Made by a program: the position numbers and the translations under genes. Below the pieces are notes generated by a model. The model saw nothing but the letters and a program-made list of their open reading frames with translations. It did no database searches and was not told the origin of the DNA. This document shows positions 1 through 10,348 of a stretch of DNA of 64,000 nucleotides, piece after piece. Each line of letters starts with the position of its first letter. Within the stretch, counting starts at the first letter, position 1. Source of the stretch: Bradysia coprophila (Eukaryota > Arthropoda > Insecta > Diptera > Sciaridae); NCBI RefSeq assembly GCF_014529535.1, contig NW_023503616.1, forward strand, positions 6,248,584 to 6,312,583, read 5' to 3'.

Positions 1-4
1 TTGA

Positions 5-487
5 GTATCTGTTTTGGACGAATCACGAAGGTGCCTAAAATCAATCGTCCAAAACAGATACCGTAATAGGTTTGTTCCATAGGTTTGTCAAATTTCATCC
101 ATATAACCATAACCTCAATAATACCTCTGTGTAAATCGCGTAGGCGACGTTGGTCGATTTGTATGAAATATCACGTAAGCGACGTTGCTTTGGATGAAAT
201 TGTCGTTCTTCGGGTTGTCAAAGTTCGTGCTTACAGTTACTTGAAACAAACCTATAGTTATTTACGTATCGATTGAGTAGGCCGAGTTACGTAAATAACT
301 ATTTCATGTGTCGGGGCCGAAAATGAGGGAGTTTCGAGATTTTTCTCGGGTTTTCGACCCCTTACATGAAAAATTTTTTGAGTATCTGTTTTGGACGATT
401 GATTTTAGGCACTTTCGCATGTAGCCCTCACTTCGTTCGGGCTACAACTCGCGAAATTGCCTAAAATCAAACGTCCAAAACAGATAC
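5..487. repeat. Nested foldback hairpin cluster
   Basis: Four inverted repeats lie side by side. A short hairpin (5-61) and a 106-bp hairpin (382-487) share the outer arm GTATCTGTTTTGGACG. In the long one the arm continues through TTTTAGGCA and TTTCGC to a GTAGCCC/GGGCTAC loop. Between them are a hairpin with arm TAGTTATTTACGTA (255-301) and one with arm TTTCATGT and a GGGG/CCCC core (302-374). The same outer arm recurs at 23317-23424, again next to a TTTCATG hairpin, so this is a dispersed family. No coding capacity or clear target duplication is visible. Confidence 0.8.
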
Positions 488-490
488 ACA

Positions 491-1408
491 AATAACTATT
501 GTATGCTTGCTAAGGGGATCGAACGACCCGTAATCCTATTTCGTCCGTAGCCATAATACGTCTGTAGCCGTAATACGCCCGGAACCCTAATACGTCTACA
601 ACCCTCTAATGCGTCTGTTACCAAAATGCAAGTCAAGTTGGGCATGGTCAAATTTACTGAAAGTGTTCATTTTTAAAATTGCGCATAGCGCAATTACGAA
701 AGCCCGTACGAAGTACCTCTAAAATAAAACCAACAATTTACGATATTATTTTAGAAACCCAACATTTTTTGCCAACCAAAAGTGTGCGGTGAAAATGGAC
801 GGTCGTGTTTTTCTTTTCGCTCCGCAATTTTTGTGAATTTCTCGGTTTATTTGGGGTGAAAATTGTTTCCGAGGGATGTGAGTACGATTTAAAGTTAGCT
901 GGAACTGTCCCGTGTGTGAATAATGTGAAGTGTGAGCGTGAGTGCTGCGTGAATAGCCAGTTGAGTCGGTCTTTGGCGCCGTGACAATGCGATGCAAAAT
1001 GAGTGAACTGCACAATGCTAAACGCTGAGATTGCTACGGTATGGTATACGTTCGCCCATGGCATCGAAGCGAGATGCTGACAGATGTTTTGTGGAAGGAG
1101 GAATGATCTTTCTAACATGTATATTGTATGAAAACTGACACCTCGACCCTACGTAAGAATCATCTCGAGCAAAGGCTCCGGCGAGCGGTTCATCTCCCTG
1201 CTGCCAATCTTCGGGTCTACGAACGTTGTTATTACCGTACCCGTAGGCCCGTCGTTGGCTAGAACAGTCGGCTTTATAAACGGACTCAGGTAACTGGACG
1301 AATACAGGTAATTTAATGAATGCAGTGGGATGACAAAGCAGGTAACAGGTAAATTTTCCTTGCGGCATTATATTGTGTCGGACTGTATTGCAAGCCTATG
1401 AATGATAT
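491..1408. other. Spacer without recognisable gene
   Basis: No exon chain, protein similarity or repeat was recognised. Open frames on the minus strand near 740-1370 lack recognisable motifs and look accidental. Confidence 0.5.
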
Positions 1409-1960
1409 ATCCCGGCAAAAACTCTTTCAGAGCAAAGTTGGACGCAGTTTACAGTCTATATGTGTGATAACTTCTAAAACAAGTGATATCGCTAGAGGTG
1501 ACGCTGTCAGCGTCGTTACGCAAAATTGAATTTCACAGCCAATTAATTGAAATTAGCTGATCTAGTTTTCCAAACCATTCGCCAATTTTTTTTTTTTTTC
1601 AGAAAAAATATTAACCAACAGAATTTTGACTGAAAAATTTTCAACAAAAAATTCTGCATGTGGCAGATTAAATGTTCTCGTAGGTTTGTCCGTGAGCATC
1701 TGCCACTTTGCGACGCAGAATTTTTTGTTGAAAATTTTTCAGTCAAAATTCTGTTGGTTAAAATTTTTTCTGAAAAAAAAAATTGGCGAATGGTTTGGAA
1801 AACTAGATCAGCTAATTTCAATTAATTGGCTGTGAAATTCAATTTTGCGTAACGACGCTGACAGCGTCACCTCTAGCGATATCACTTGTTTTAGAAGTTA
1901 TCACACATATAGACTGTAGACTGCGTCCAACTTTGCTCTGAAAGAGTTTTTGCCGGGATA
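1409..1960. repeat. 552-bp near-perfect palindrome (foldback/MITE-like)
   Basis: The left arm beginning ATCCCGGCAAAAACTCTTTC is matched in inverse at the right end (GAAAGAGTTTTTGCCGGGAT). Pairing continues inward through about 260 bp per arm to a loop near 1672-1697. Differences between arms are few: a length change in a T/A run and a handful of substitutions. This suggests a recent foldback element or inverted duplication. Flanks are AT-repetitive (GATATAT on the left, ATATCA on the right), so a target duplication cannot be fixed. Confidence 0.85.
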
Positions 1961-2930
1961 TCAGTCGTTTTAGAAGTTAAGTCGGAAGTTGACGAAAGTT
2001 AGAGGTGTGTGCCGGTTTTAAAATAGTCGGCGGCGGTGCGCCGACTGGTAAGGGATGAGTTGCATAAAGTTGTTTTAGTAACACGCTAATACGTACCAAT
2101 GATGAAATGGTCCATAATTGTGAACAAAAATAGTGTTGATAATCAAGGCTCCACATTTTGTCTCTTTTTATACACTTTAGGATATGCAAAAATTTCAAAA
2201 GTCTTTTTGTTACGCTAATTTTGCACATCTTTGATTTGAAATGTTTCAAGTATGTGCATGTTGTCAAAATTCGCAATAGTAAAGTCTACCTCTACACAGT
2301 AATCTTTGCATAAAATGCGTAATGTGCAGTGCCGCATCTAGTATACTCATACTCAGTGCTCCGGACCATTCTAACCTAGCGCACTTACGATCTATATCCA
2401 TAGGATACCAATATTAGTTGTAAGACGCCGCTCAATGAAACCATATTTTACTTTGAAGTAAAAAAGTTGGTGCAATATTACGTCTTCTTGTGAAGATGTG
2501 ACACTGTTAATTTTTTAAGTTATGGACTATGTATGCAAATGATTTTATTCTGCCGCTATTTTGAGCATAAAAATGTTTATACTAATTATGCAAAAATAAA
2601 AGATATCAATAAATATCGTTTCATCTATAAATTTATTCATTACTTCATATGAAACCTTGAAATATGTTTATGAACATTGTAAGAGTAACATTTGAAGTCG
2701 TATTCCAAATTTTTATTAAAATCGTTGTAAATGTTGCACACATTACAAATGCAAATAATATGAAAACCTAAATTCTATATAACTTAACGTGTAGAAACGC
2801 GTTCATAGAAGAGAACATATACATTTTTAGCCAAACGTGGCCAACGTTTTGTCGTTAAGTTTGTATCATTGAGAAGGTGTCATTGATTCCGAATTGTAAT
2901 GTAAGCTGTGTAGTGACTGCTATGTTGACT
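1961..2930. other. AT-rich spacer
   Basis: No gene, recognisable repeat or RNA feature was seen in this AT-rich stretch. Confidence 0.5.
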
Positions 2931-2935
2931 ATTCC

Positions 2936-3705
2936 CTGAAAATTTGACGAAATTCGAAAATTTGACGAAATTTGAAAATTTGACGAAATTCGAAAATTTG
3001 ACGAAATTTGAAAATTTGACGAAATTCGAAAATTTGACGAAATTTGAAAATTTGACGAAATTTGAAAATTTGAAGAAAATCGAAAATTTGACGAAATTTG
3101 ACGAAATTTGACGAAATTCGAAAATTTGACGAAATTCGAAAATTTGACAAAATTTGACGAAATTCGAAAATTTGACGAAATTTGACGAAATTCGAAAATT
3201 TGACGAAATTCGAAAATTTGACGAAAATCTGACGAAAATCGAAAATTTGACGAAATTCGAAAATTTGACGAAATTCGAAAATTTGACGAAAATCTGACGA
3301 AAATCGAAAATTTGACGAAATTCGAAAATTTGACGAAATTTAAAAATTTAACGAAATTCGAAAATTTGACGAAATTCGAAAATTTGACGAAATTTAAAAA
3401 TTTAACGAAATTTGAAAATTTGACGAAATTCGAAAATTTGACGAAATTCGAAAATTTGACGAAATCTAAAAATTTAACGAAATTTGAAAATTTGACGAAA
3501 TTCGAAAATTTGACGAAAATCGAAAATTTGACGAAATTCGAAAATTTGACGAAATTCGAAAATTTGACGAAATTTAAAAATTTAACGAAATTTGAAAATT
3601 TGACAAAATTCGAAAATTTGACGAAATTCGAAAATTTGACGAAAATCGAAAATTTGACGAAATTCGAAAATTTGACGAAATTTAACGAAAATCGAAAATT
3701 TGACG
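2936..3705. repeat. 18-bp minisatellite
   Basis: About 40 tandem units of GAAAATTTGACGAAATTC run through this block, with variants (AAAATC, TTTAAAAATTTAAC) and some short units. Because 18 is a multiple of three, long open frames appear on both strands, reading NLTKFE/KFEN on plus and NFVKFS on minus. They are products of the repeat and not genes. Confidence 0.93.
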
Positions 3706-3990
3706 AAGAAAGTAATTCTCTATCTGCCACCATTCAAGAAATATCTCCAAAACCCCAATTGACCCACCAATTTCCAACTTTCGACATTTTTCGCAAATGC
3801 CCTTCTTTTCTACTCGTAAAACTCTGAGACTTTGCCGAAGAAAGTAACTCTCTATCTGCCACCATTCAAGAAATACCTCTAAAAACATAATTGACCCACC
3901 CATTTCCAACTTTCGACATTTTTCACATATGCCAATGTGTTCTACTCGTAAAACTCTGAGACTTTGCCGAAGAAAGTAAATCTCTATCTC
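3704..3990. repeat. Tandem duplication, ~132-bp unit
   Basis: Two full copies and the start of a third repeat the block GAAGAAAGTAA...CTCTATCTGCCACC...ACTCGTAAAACTCTGAGACTTTGCC. It abuts the minisatellite directly. No coding function is seen. Confidence 0.8.
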
Positions 3991-4358
3991 TCATAAGCCA
4001 AAAAATATTAGTCCTTTCATCCTACGCTCGAGTAGCTCAAAATTTGGTCACTCTGACCACTCTAGCTCAACCAAATCTGCACCAATTTTTCTAATTATTT
4101 TTTTGTTCGATTCGTGTGGCGAATACCTTTCATTTGATGGGTCACACGCCCCTGCAGGTTTCAATACAGCTGAGCTACAGCTGAAAACGCGTTCCCGACC
4201 CTCGAAAACCACACTCAGAAACCACTTCGAGGCCAATAAAACAAAATTCTGGTTTTTCCTGGGGTAGTGGCGTATCACATTTTCATTTTTATGCCCACCC
4301 TGAGGTTCCTGCAAAATTTCATGGAGATTGGCTGACTAGTTTCCGAGATCGACCGTCG

Positions 4359-4462
4359 ATAGATAGACAGATAGACAGATAGACAGATAGACAGATAGAC
4401 AGATAGACAGATAGACAGATAGACAGATAGACAGATAGACAGATAGACAGATAGACAGATAG
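4359..4462. repeat. GATAGACA microsatellite at possible transposon tail
   Basis: About thirteen copies of an 8-bp GATAGACA unit follow a segment reading AAATTTCATGGAGATTGGC then TTTCCGAGATCGACC. A stem of this kind followed by a GACA array often marks the 3' tail of insect retroelements, so the upstream 4050-4358 may be such a tail. That link is inference. Confidence 0.75.
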
Positions 4463-4775
4463 AAACATACAGAGTAAGTTGAAAGATTTTGATTGTTTGG
4501 AAAACGTTAATTTGGAGCATTTTCTATCAAAATGACCAACTTCAAAACGATGTATCTCCGGCAATTTTAAAGTTACATAGTCGAGTGATAGCTCGTTTTG
4601 CTCGTATTTGAAGCGCGAATAAGATAGAATAGGATTTGTGGTGATACAGGCCAAAGGAAAGAAACTTAAATTCTCGCCTATATATAGTTGCCGCGTCTCA
4701 AAAAATTTTCTTCGTTCTTTTTTTGGAAGTTAGACTGCGTCAAGTCCTCCGCTATCGCTCCGGACATGATGCAAA

Positions 4776-4935
4776 AGTAGCTAGTCCAGTCACTTAGTCC
4801 GGCGACGGTGATTGTTGTTAGTCTTAAGTTTAACACATTTCGGATGGCGGTCCGGCGCTGTTCAATACATCGATACGATGTACACACAGAGTAACAAAGT
4901 ATTGAACAAGGAGGGCAAACAGGGGGATCCAAGTG
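4776..4935. repeat. Dispersed repeat, copy 1
   Basis: The stretch from AGTAGCTAGTCC to GCGCTGTTC resembles 14630-14830 (AGTAGCTAGTCCGG...GTTGTTGTTAG...ACGCTGTT). A shorter trace lies at 59590-59640 (AGTAGTTAGTCCGACC). GGTCAAGGTCAAGG occurs close to the first two copies. It is a low-copy interspersed family of unknown type. Confidence 0.55.
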
Positions 4936-5029
4936 GGTCATTCCACTGTGAGTGATTCAACGTTCAAGCTCTTCCGGAAAGACCACAGGGTCCTATCCGA
5001 AATGTGCAAGGTCAAGGTCAAGGTCCAAC

Positions 5030-5440
5030 ATTTTTTGCCAACCTTCCATTGGGTATTCAATTACCTCTCAAATGAAACAAAAACTAGCAAAATCGGATGA
5101 GATTTACTCGATTTATGTGCAAAAAACACTTAGGGCCGAGTAGCGGCCTTAGTCCAAGGGCCCAAATTTGAAACTTTTTTTGCCACGTTATTTTCGGTAT
5201 TCAATTCCCTTCCATAAAAAACTAAATCTAGCAAAATCGGATGAGATTTACTCGATTTATGTGCAAAAAACACTTAGTTTCGAGTAGCGGCCTTAGTCCA
5301 AGGGCCCAAATTTGAAACTTTTTCGCCACGTTATTTTCGGTATTCAATTACCTTCCATAAAAAACTAAATCTAGCAAAATCGGATGAGATTTACTCGATT
5401 TATGTGCAAGAAACACTTAGGGCCGAGTAACGACCTTTGA
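5030..5440. repeat. Tandem repeat, 144-bp period, about three copies
   Basis: The segment AAATCGGATGAGATTTACTC recurs at 5090, 5234 and 5378, exactly 144 bp apart each time. Between copies lie shared CACTTAG, CGAGTAGCGGCCTTAG and GGTATTCAATT blocks. Copies are close in sequence, so the array is young. No coding sequence was recognised. Confidence 0.88.
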
Positions 5441-5795
5441 GCCCTCCCAACAAGCCCACGTTGCATCTTACCAAAAAACATCGTTCAGCAACTTTGTTCT
5501 ACTCGTCAATACCTTTCATTTGATATATCACAAGCAGCTATTGCGTGCGTATTTCGGTAGATATCGTCGAAAGACTGAAAAACACCTGTTCTGATGCCTT
5601 GTTTTTATTGCGGATTCGTCATCTATTAACATAACCAAATGCTTTGCCCTTACTGTCTGCTTCCAATTCGACGTGTTACAAACGGCATATTAATCTTAGA
5701 AGCCCCCAGTACTTCGTACGGGGCTAAAAAACCGGTAGGCAACAGTTCTGTTGCATCACTTTCTGAAGAATCTTGAAAATGTATGGAAAATGTCG

Positions 5796-5930
5796 CTATT
5801 TTCACAAGACTATGAGGAAGGATCTAGCCGAAGACTAACCAAAGTGGTTCTGAACTCCTTTTAGGTCCTAGAACTCGAATCAGAAGTCATTTTTTGGGTA
5901 ACCTTCAGAAAAACTTTATTTTTGTTAAGG
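5796..5930. repeat. Interspersed repeat, copy 1 of 2
   Basis: The block ending AAAACTTTATTTTTGTTAAG resembles 9471-9607, which ends AAAACTTTATTTTTGTTCAG. Both also share a TCCTAG/CCTAGGGTCC motif and a TTTTTGGGT motif. Divergence is substantial. Confidence 0.55.
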
Positions 5931-6158
5931 GACACCGTGACCACCACCACCAACCTACACAAAACTGACCCGCCAAATCCAACCAATGTTAAACAAAACC
6001 AACATCGGCTTATGTCAAAGAATATTTTAATGAAATCCTTTTTACTTTGGCATAAGCCGATAACGCAACGATGAAAAAATTCGAATTCAAATGTCAGACG
6101 TCAAACTGGCAAAATTTTACCCTCCATTTAGAATCGGAAATAAAACTAATTTGCAAAC

Positions 6159-6826
6159 ATGGCTTTGTGTTCATGTATGAAATTTCATCTGGTATTATAC
6201 GGAGTATTAGTCATTTTAATGAACATATTCGTGCACAGGTAATTTTTACGGTAAAATAATCTGCATCAGGAAAACATTTTTTTTAAATTTGTTTCAGAGT
6301 ACCGCCACCGTCTTCACGATCAACAGCGGCAACATCAAGCCAGGCATGTCCTGACACAAATAACCAATCTACTCAGACTACAATACCTCCAATATCAAAC
6401 GGAAGACGTTCAACGGACCTCAACAGTCAGAACAACACAACTTTCGATAATAGTGAGCCAGCAAATGTTGTTGAGGACAGCTGGAGCCAAACTTGTCCTG
6501 ACACAAATAACCAATCGACTCAGACTACAACACCTCCAATCTCAAACGGAAGACGTTCAACTGATCTCAACAGTCAGAACAACACGACTTTCGATAATAG
6601 TGGGCCAGCAAATGTTGTCGAGGACAGCTGGAGCCAAACTTGTCCTGACACAAATAACCAATCGACTCAGACTACAACACCTCCAATCTCAAACGGAAGA
6701 CGTTCAACTGATCTCAACAGTCAGAACAACACGACTTTCCATAATAGTGACCACCCAGCAAATGTTGTTGAGGACAGTTGGGACGTGATTAATCACGCAG
6801 ACTATAGTTCCTGGTCATTTCGTTAA
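6159..6826 (+). CDS. Secreted protein with three 49-residue repeats (novel)
   Basis: Two exons, 6159-6238 and 6298-6826, are joined by a 59-nt phase-2 GT/AG intron and give 202 residues; a second in-frame ATG at 6177 gives 196. The N terminus (MKFHLVLYGVLVILMNIF after a short lead) looks like a signal peptide. Exon 2 opens with a short S/P/T-rich linker, then carries three in-frame 147-nt repeats starting CPDTNNQSTQTT and ending VVEDSWSQ, then the tail DSWDVINHADYSS before TAA. A poly(A) signal AATAAA lies at 6847-6852. Six of the eight base differences between repeats 1 and 2 are silent in this frame, which argues that it is translated and selected. The mature protein would be rich in Thr, Ser, Asn and Gln and probably disordered, with one Cys per repeat. 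I do not recognise a family. A structural secretion (saliva, silk, cuticle or peritrophic lining) would fit but is inference. Confidence 0.68.
6298..6787 (+). repeat. 147-bp tandem repeats inside the secreted-protein gene
   Basis: TGTCCTGACACAAATAACC starts at 6347, 6494 and 6641, exactly 147 bp apart. The last copy has a 3-bp insertion near its end (GACCAC in place of GGG). All length changes keep the frame. Confidence 0.92.
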
Positions 6827-6934
6827 ATATCTGTAACAAGCCAGTGAATAAAGCCAATTGCTATTCTAGAGCCAAGTGTAGAATATGCGTCGGCGTCCGA
6901 TTTATATCTTTTATTTTTTTTTTAGATAATTGTC

Positions 6935-7370
6935 ATTAGCAGATTGGTTAAGATCAATGAAAAGTGGGATTGATTTGTGCTTGTAACTCTGCAGCTGATT
7001 TATTATCAACAACGACATTCAGTTTAGCCAAGACTTTCTTCTGTTTCGCTGTAACTAGCGCGACTGGTTCTCTCGAACATATTTACGAGGATTTTAAATT
7101 TTTTTGCCATTGTTTAATATCTCTTTCGATGGAAGATATCAGACTCCAGTATCTACTCTACCATGGAAACAAGAAACAATAACATCAAAATCACGTTTTA
7201 AAAGTGTTTGGAATTTCATTCCAATTTTATTTCGAAATAGATTGATGTGAATATGAGTAGACGCTTCAAAACAATCTTAAACAAATTATTGGCCATATTG
7301 AAGTTAGGTGATTATTGGAGTTGAAACGAGACGGAAAACTACCTCTCAGTAGCGAATTTCCGTTCAATAA
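6935..7370 (-). pseudogene. Duplicated coding-like fragment, copy 1
   Basis: Read on the minus strand, 6955-7075 gives a protein-like stretch containing VTAKQKKVLAKLNVVVDN followed by KSAAE. The adjoining 7085-7370 contains SSIERDIKQWQKN. Both parts are matched at 8462-9088. The pieces do not form a full gene and I do not recognise the parent. It appears to be a decayed duplicate of a host exon or of a mobile-element ORF. Confidence 0.45.
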
Positions 7371-7644
7371 ATCAAAAGGCCACAGTTTATTGCCAAAACT
7401 ACGAGTTAAGCTACGGCTACTCATCTGTTATGGATAACGACGACAAAAATAATGACAAGCTTTGGGTAATACGGTCCTTTATATAGTAAAAAGCATGTTA
7501 AAAAAACTGAAGTACAAGATTTGAAATCAACCAACGCATTGTCGCTTGACAGTGCATTGAATCAACCGATTAAAAATACTTTGATCGATGGAAGTAATAG
7601 ACCCGGTAATAATACTGGTCATATACTTGCCGTCTGTAACATGT

Positions 7645-7787
7645 TAAGTATCACCATTGTGCACAAGGATACGGAACGGGACGATGATGAAGGGATTGCT
7701 GATCCGGAACAACAGAAGGAGAACGATAAGTCGACGTCGAAGGAAAACGGATCGAAGAGTTCAGCTGTTCAGCCAATGCGACAATGA
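7645..7787 (+). pseudogene. Displaced fragment of UBA2 last exon
   Basis: This stretch matches 12463-12620 of the neighbouring UBA2 gene: [12 protein letters not shown], then [11 protein letters not shown] and KSSAVQP are shared. Relative to the parent it lacks 9 nt and 15 nt, both multiples of three, so the frame is kept until a stop just after the homology ends. The preceding frame (7521-7644) is not UBA2. It lies 4.7 kb from the parent on the same strand, so a local partial duplication is likely. Confidence 0.75.
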
Positions 7788-8460
7788 CCCTCGCTTCGCT
7801 GTGGCCGCACGCTCGTTCAAAAATTCTCTTTCATAAGCCTTTTAAGTATGGGAAAAATTCTTTTACGCGCTTCTGGTCGGTAAATGCAATTTATTTGAGT
7901 TCATTTTTCACATTTACTGACCAGAAGCACGTAAAGGACTGTACATACGAGGTGCCGAATGTTCCCCACTCGTCAAAATAAAAATTTGGAACCTCGGACG
8001 TAATGTACTATTAAGAATACAGTTTCACGCAAAAATTTACCAGATGAATTAACCTACTGGTCGGAACCACCAGAAAACATTTCATGTCATGTAAATCCAT
8101 GCTTAAACTTACTTTTCTGAACTCAGACCGAATGAAGTTATAAAACCCATGTACCTCCCAAACCACAGGCCACCTAAACCCATGTCTTTATTAAAAATAT
8201 GGCTAATATGGCTTGAGGTTAATCTCAAGAAAATCAATCTTCTTCGATTAAAACAAAAAAAAATTGAAAATCGAATAGAATTATGGAACTTATCGCAGTA
8301 ACAAGAAAAAAATACTATTGAGAATTACTCCAACCTCAAACGCATTCACTTGGAAGGCCTGACATTTGGGGTTTAGCAAAATGTCAGGATTTCGCCCATT
8401 TCAAGGGAATGCGGTATATTGCCCATTACATCTACGAACTTAACCTCATGGTTTTGTGTT
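7788..8460. other. Spacer without recognisable gene
   Basis: The sequence is AT-rich. A short inverted motif around 7856-7935 (TTTTACGCGCTTCTGGTC versus GACCAGAAGCACGTAAA) suggests a small foldback remnant. Nothing else was recognised. Confidence 0.45.
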
Positions 8461-8461
8461 T

Positions 8462-9088
8462 TTAACGTTTTTTGACAATTTTCAAAATATCATTGATTTG
8501 AGCTAGTAATGTTATAGGACGTATCGACTCTGCAGCTGATTTATTATCAACAACGACATTCAGTTTATCCAAGACTTTCATCTGTTTCGCTGTGACTGGC
8601 GCGACTGATTCGCTGTCCAACACCTCTCATATTACCGTAACAATCCTCTCTCATCATTTGGTTAATTCTTGAGAAAGTCTTCGACTAATTTGTTTGAAAG
8701 AGTAGTAACGACGTTACAATGTCTCATATTTTTCATTAGAAACTAAAGCGCCGGATGAGAATGCAACTTTAGCGAATGTAGACACTCTTTCCAATTTTTA
8801 CGATTCGGTTTGAGGATTTGAAAATCTTTTTCCATTGTTAATTATCTCTTTCGATGGAAGATTTCAGCCTGACAATGTTAGAGTCTAACATGGAAACAAT
8901 AACATTAAAATCACATTTTAAATGTATTTGGGATTTCATTCCCATTTTGTTTCAAAACTGTTCGGTTGATGTGGATATGAGTAGACGCTTCAAAACAACC
9001 TAAAACAAATTGTAGGCCATATTAAGAGTTAGGTAGATTATTGAAGTTGAAACGAGACAGAAAATTTCCGTTCATTAAAATCAAAAAG
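8462..9088 (-). pseudogene. Duplicated coding-like fragment, copy 2
   Basis: On the minus strand a clear protein-like C terminus (VTAKQMKVLDKLNVVVDN, then KSAAESIRPI and ILKIVKKR, then a stop at 8462-8464) matches copy 1 near 7000. Farther along, 8812-9088 matches 7085-7370. Copy 2 has about 200 bp between the two parts, with coding-like text (STFAKVAFSSGALVSNEKYE) that copy 1 lacks, so it is the fuller copy. It is broken by several stops. The parent gene is not recognised. Confidence 0.5.
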
Positions 9089-9470
9089 CATAAGGTGAGA
9101 GCATTGGATGGACAAGAAAACTCAAAAGTAGCTGCTTGTAGGTTTGAAATAACACATTCGAAATAGTTATTTATCTACCAAGGTCGACAAGGTCGGCTTC
9201 GCCTCGGGTCGACAATCAACATCTAGTGCGAAAAAATACCGGCATACCTACCGTGGCAGATACAACGTTTTTCGCAATTTCGGGCCATAATCACCTTTCC
9301 AATGCAAAACATATCCTACATTTTGACCAAAATTCTTTTGTATACAGAAATTCATTTGAACGATCAAGAAGGCCGCATTATAATACACATTGCAATGTGA
9401 TGTAAAGAGACGCGTTGAATGAAATCGAGTAGTCAATGCTTAGTACAATGTACCCACACCCATACAACTA

Positions 9471-9607
9471 AGGAAAAAATTGTATGGGCTGGGGAAGCAT
9501 CTGGTCCAGCTTAACGGACCATCGTTTTGAACTCCCCTAGGGTCCCTCTATTCAGAACAGCGATCAATTTTTGGGTGCATTTCGGTAAAACTTTATTTTT
9601 GTTCAGG
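9471..9607. repeat. Interspersed repeat, copy 2 of 2
   Basis: This block is related to 5796-5930 (see that entry). It immediately precedes the LINE-like fragment, so the pair may be parts of one element's remains. Confidence 0.5.
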
Positions 9608-9611
9608 GCGG

Positions 9612-9896
9612 GTGTGGATTGCTGATAATGCCGAAAGATCTAAGCACAATCATTACATTTGTTTAAAAGATAATTATTTATTCACACCTATTGCTTTTGA
9701 ATCACTAGGTAGCATGGGTCCTGAGACAAAGACATTTATAAAGAAATTGGGATCATTAATGCAAAAGGCTTCTGGGGAACCGCGCTCTATGGACTACCTG
9801 CTACAGAAGGTTTCCATTGCGATTCAACGAAGAAATTCTAGTTGCATTTTAGGGACCTTGGGACGTAATAGAATTGATGATTTTTATTTATTGTAA
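9612..9896 (+). mobile_element. LINE-like 3' fragment (C-terminal tail of RT ORF)
   Basis: A 94-codon open stretch without an ATG carries FTPIAFESLGSMGPETKTF and SMDYLLQKVSIAIQRRNSS. The pattern 'F-P-A-x-E-(S/T)-L-G-x-G-P' followed by 'LxQ(K/R)xSIAIQR' resembles the C-terminal tail of ORFs encoding non-LTR reverse transcriptases in invertebrates; this is from memory. No catalytic RT motifs are present, so it is a 5'-truncated remnant. A terminator-like stem (GGCTGCACTTTGCAGCC) and AATAAA at 9961 follow. Confidence 0.45.
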
Positions 9897-9966
9897 ATAT
9901 TTGTTTGTTGAAAAGATCGTTTTCTTACTGGCTGCACTTTGCAGCCTTTTTTTCGCTTTTAATAAA

Positions 9967-10348
9967 GTATAAACATTAAATGGATGCATGGAAAGGTGAT
10001 GATTATGGACCGGCATTGCGAAAATGAATCTATAAAACAGGGCCGATAAGCAGTTGATTGAATTCGACTATTATTTTTGAAAAAAATCCCGCCAAATTTT
10101 AATTCACTTAACTGAGATGTCGCTCTACAACACTTTTGATACTGTCAAACTTTCCACACTGTTTTTGACTTGTTCGTCGTGTCGGTCGGTTCGTTCCTAA
10201 ACGTTTTTCAAGATAAAACCTATTCTGAAAATAATTCAGCCGTGGTTTTAGACAATTTAAGTAGTTGACCACATAAGGAATATGTTAGTACCATTGAAAC
10301 ATCGCTAATTGTAATTATTTGAAACAATTTTTGTTTTAGCGTCTCAAT
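9967..10348. promoter_or_regulatory. Upstream region of UBA2
   Basis: This 380-bp stretch lies before the UBA2 start. An intron acceptor-like run (TTTTTGTTTTAG) ends nine bases before the ATG, so a spliced 5' UTR is possible. No clear TATA box was seen. Confidence 0.35.

Noticed and set aside
2855-3827. Long open frames on both strands (292 and 171 codons)
   Set aside because: They are the translation of an 18-bp minisatellite; frame openness follows from a unit length divisible by three.
4275-4654. Open frames rich in the pattern YLSICLSV
   Set aside because: They arise from the 8-bp GATAGACA array and not from a gene.
6071-6259. 62-codon frame over the signal-peptide exon
   Set aside because: Read in this frame, exon 2 meets a stop within 20 codons; the alternative frame continues through all the repeats.
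6453-6788. ATG-started frame through the 147-bp repeats (LTQITNRLRLQ...)
   Set aside because: It is out of phase with the frame in which repeat differences are mostly silent and which joins to a signal peptide.
1-10000. CRISPR-like arrays in the repeat-rich start
   Set aside because: Units are contiguous or imperfect with no unique spacers of constant length; this is a eukaryotic repeat zone.
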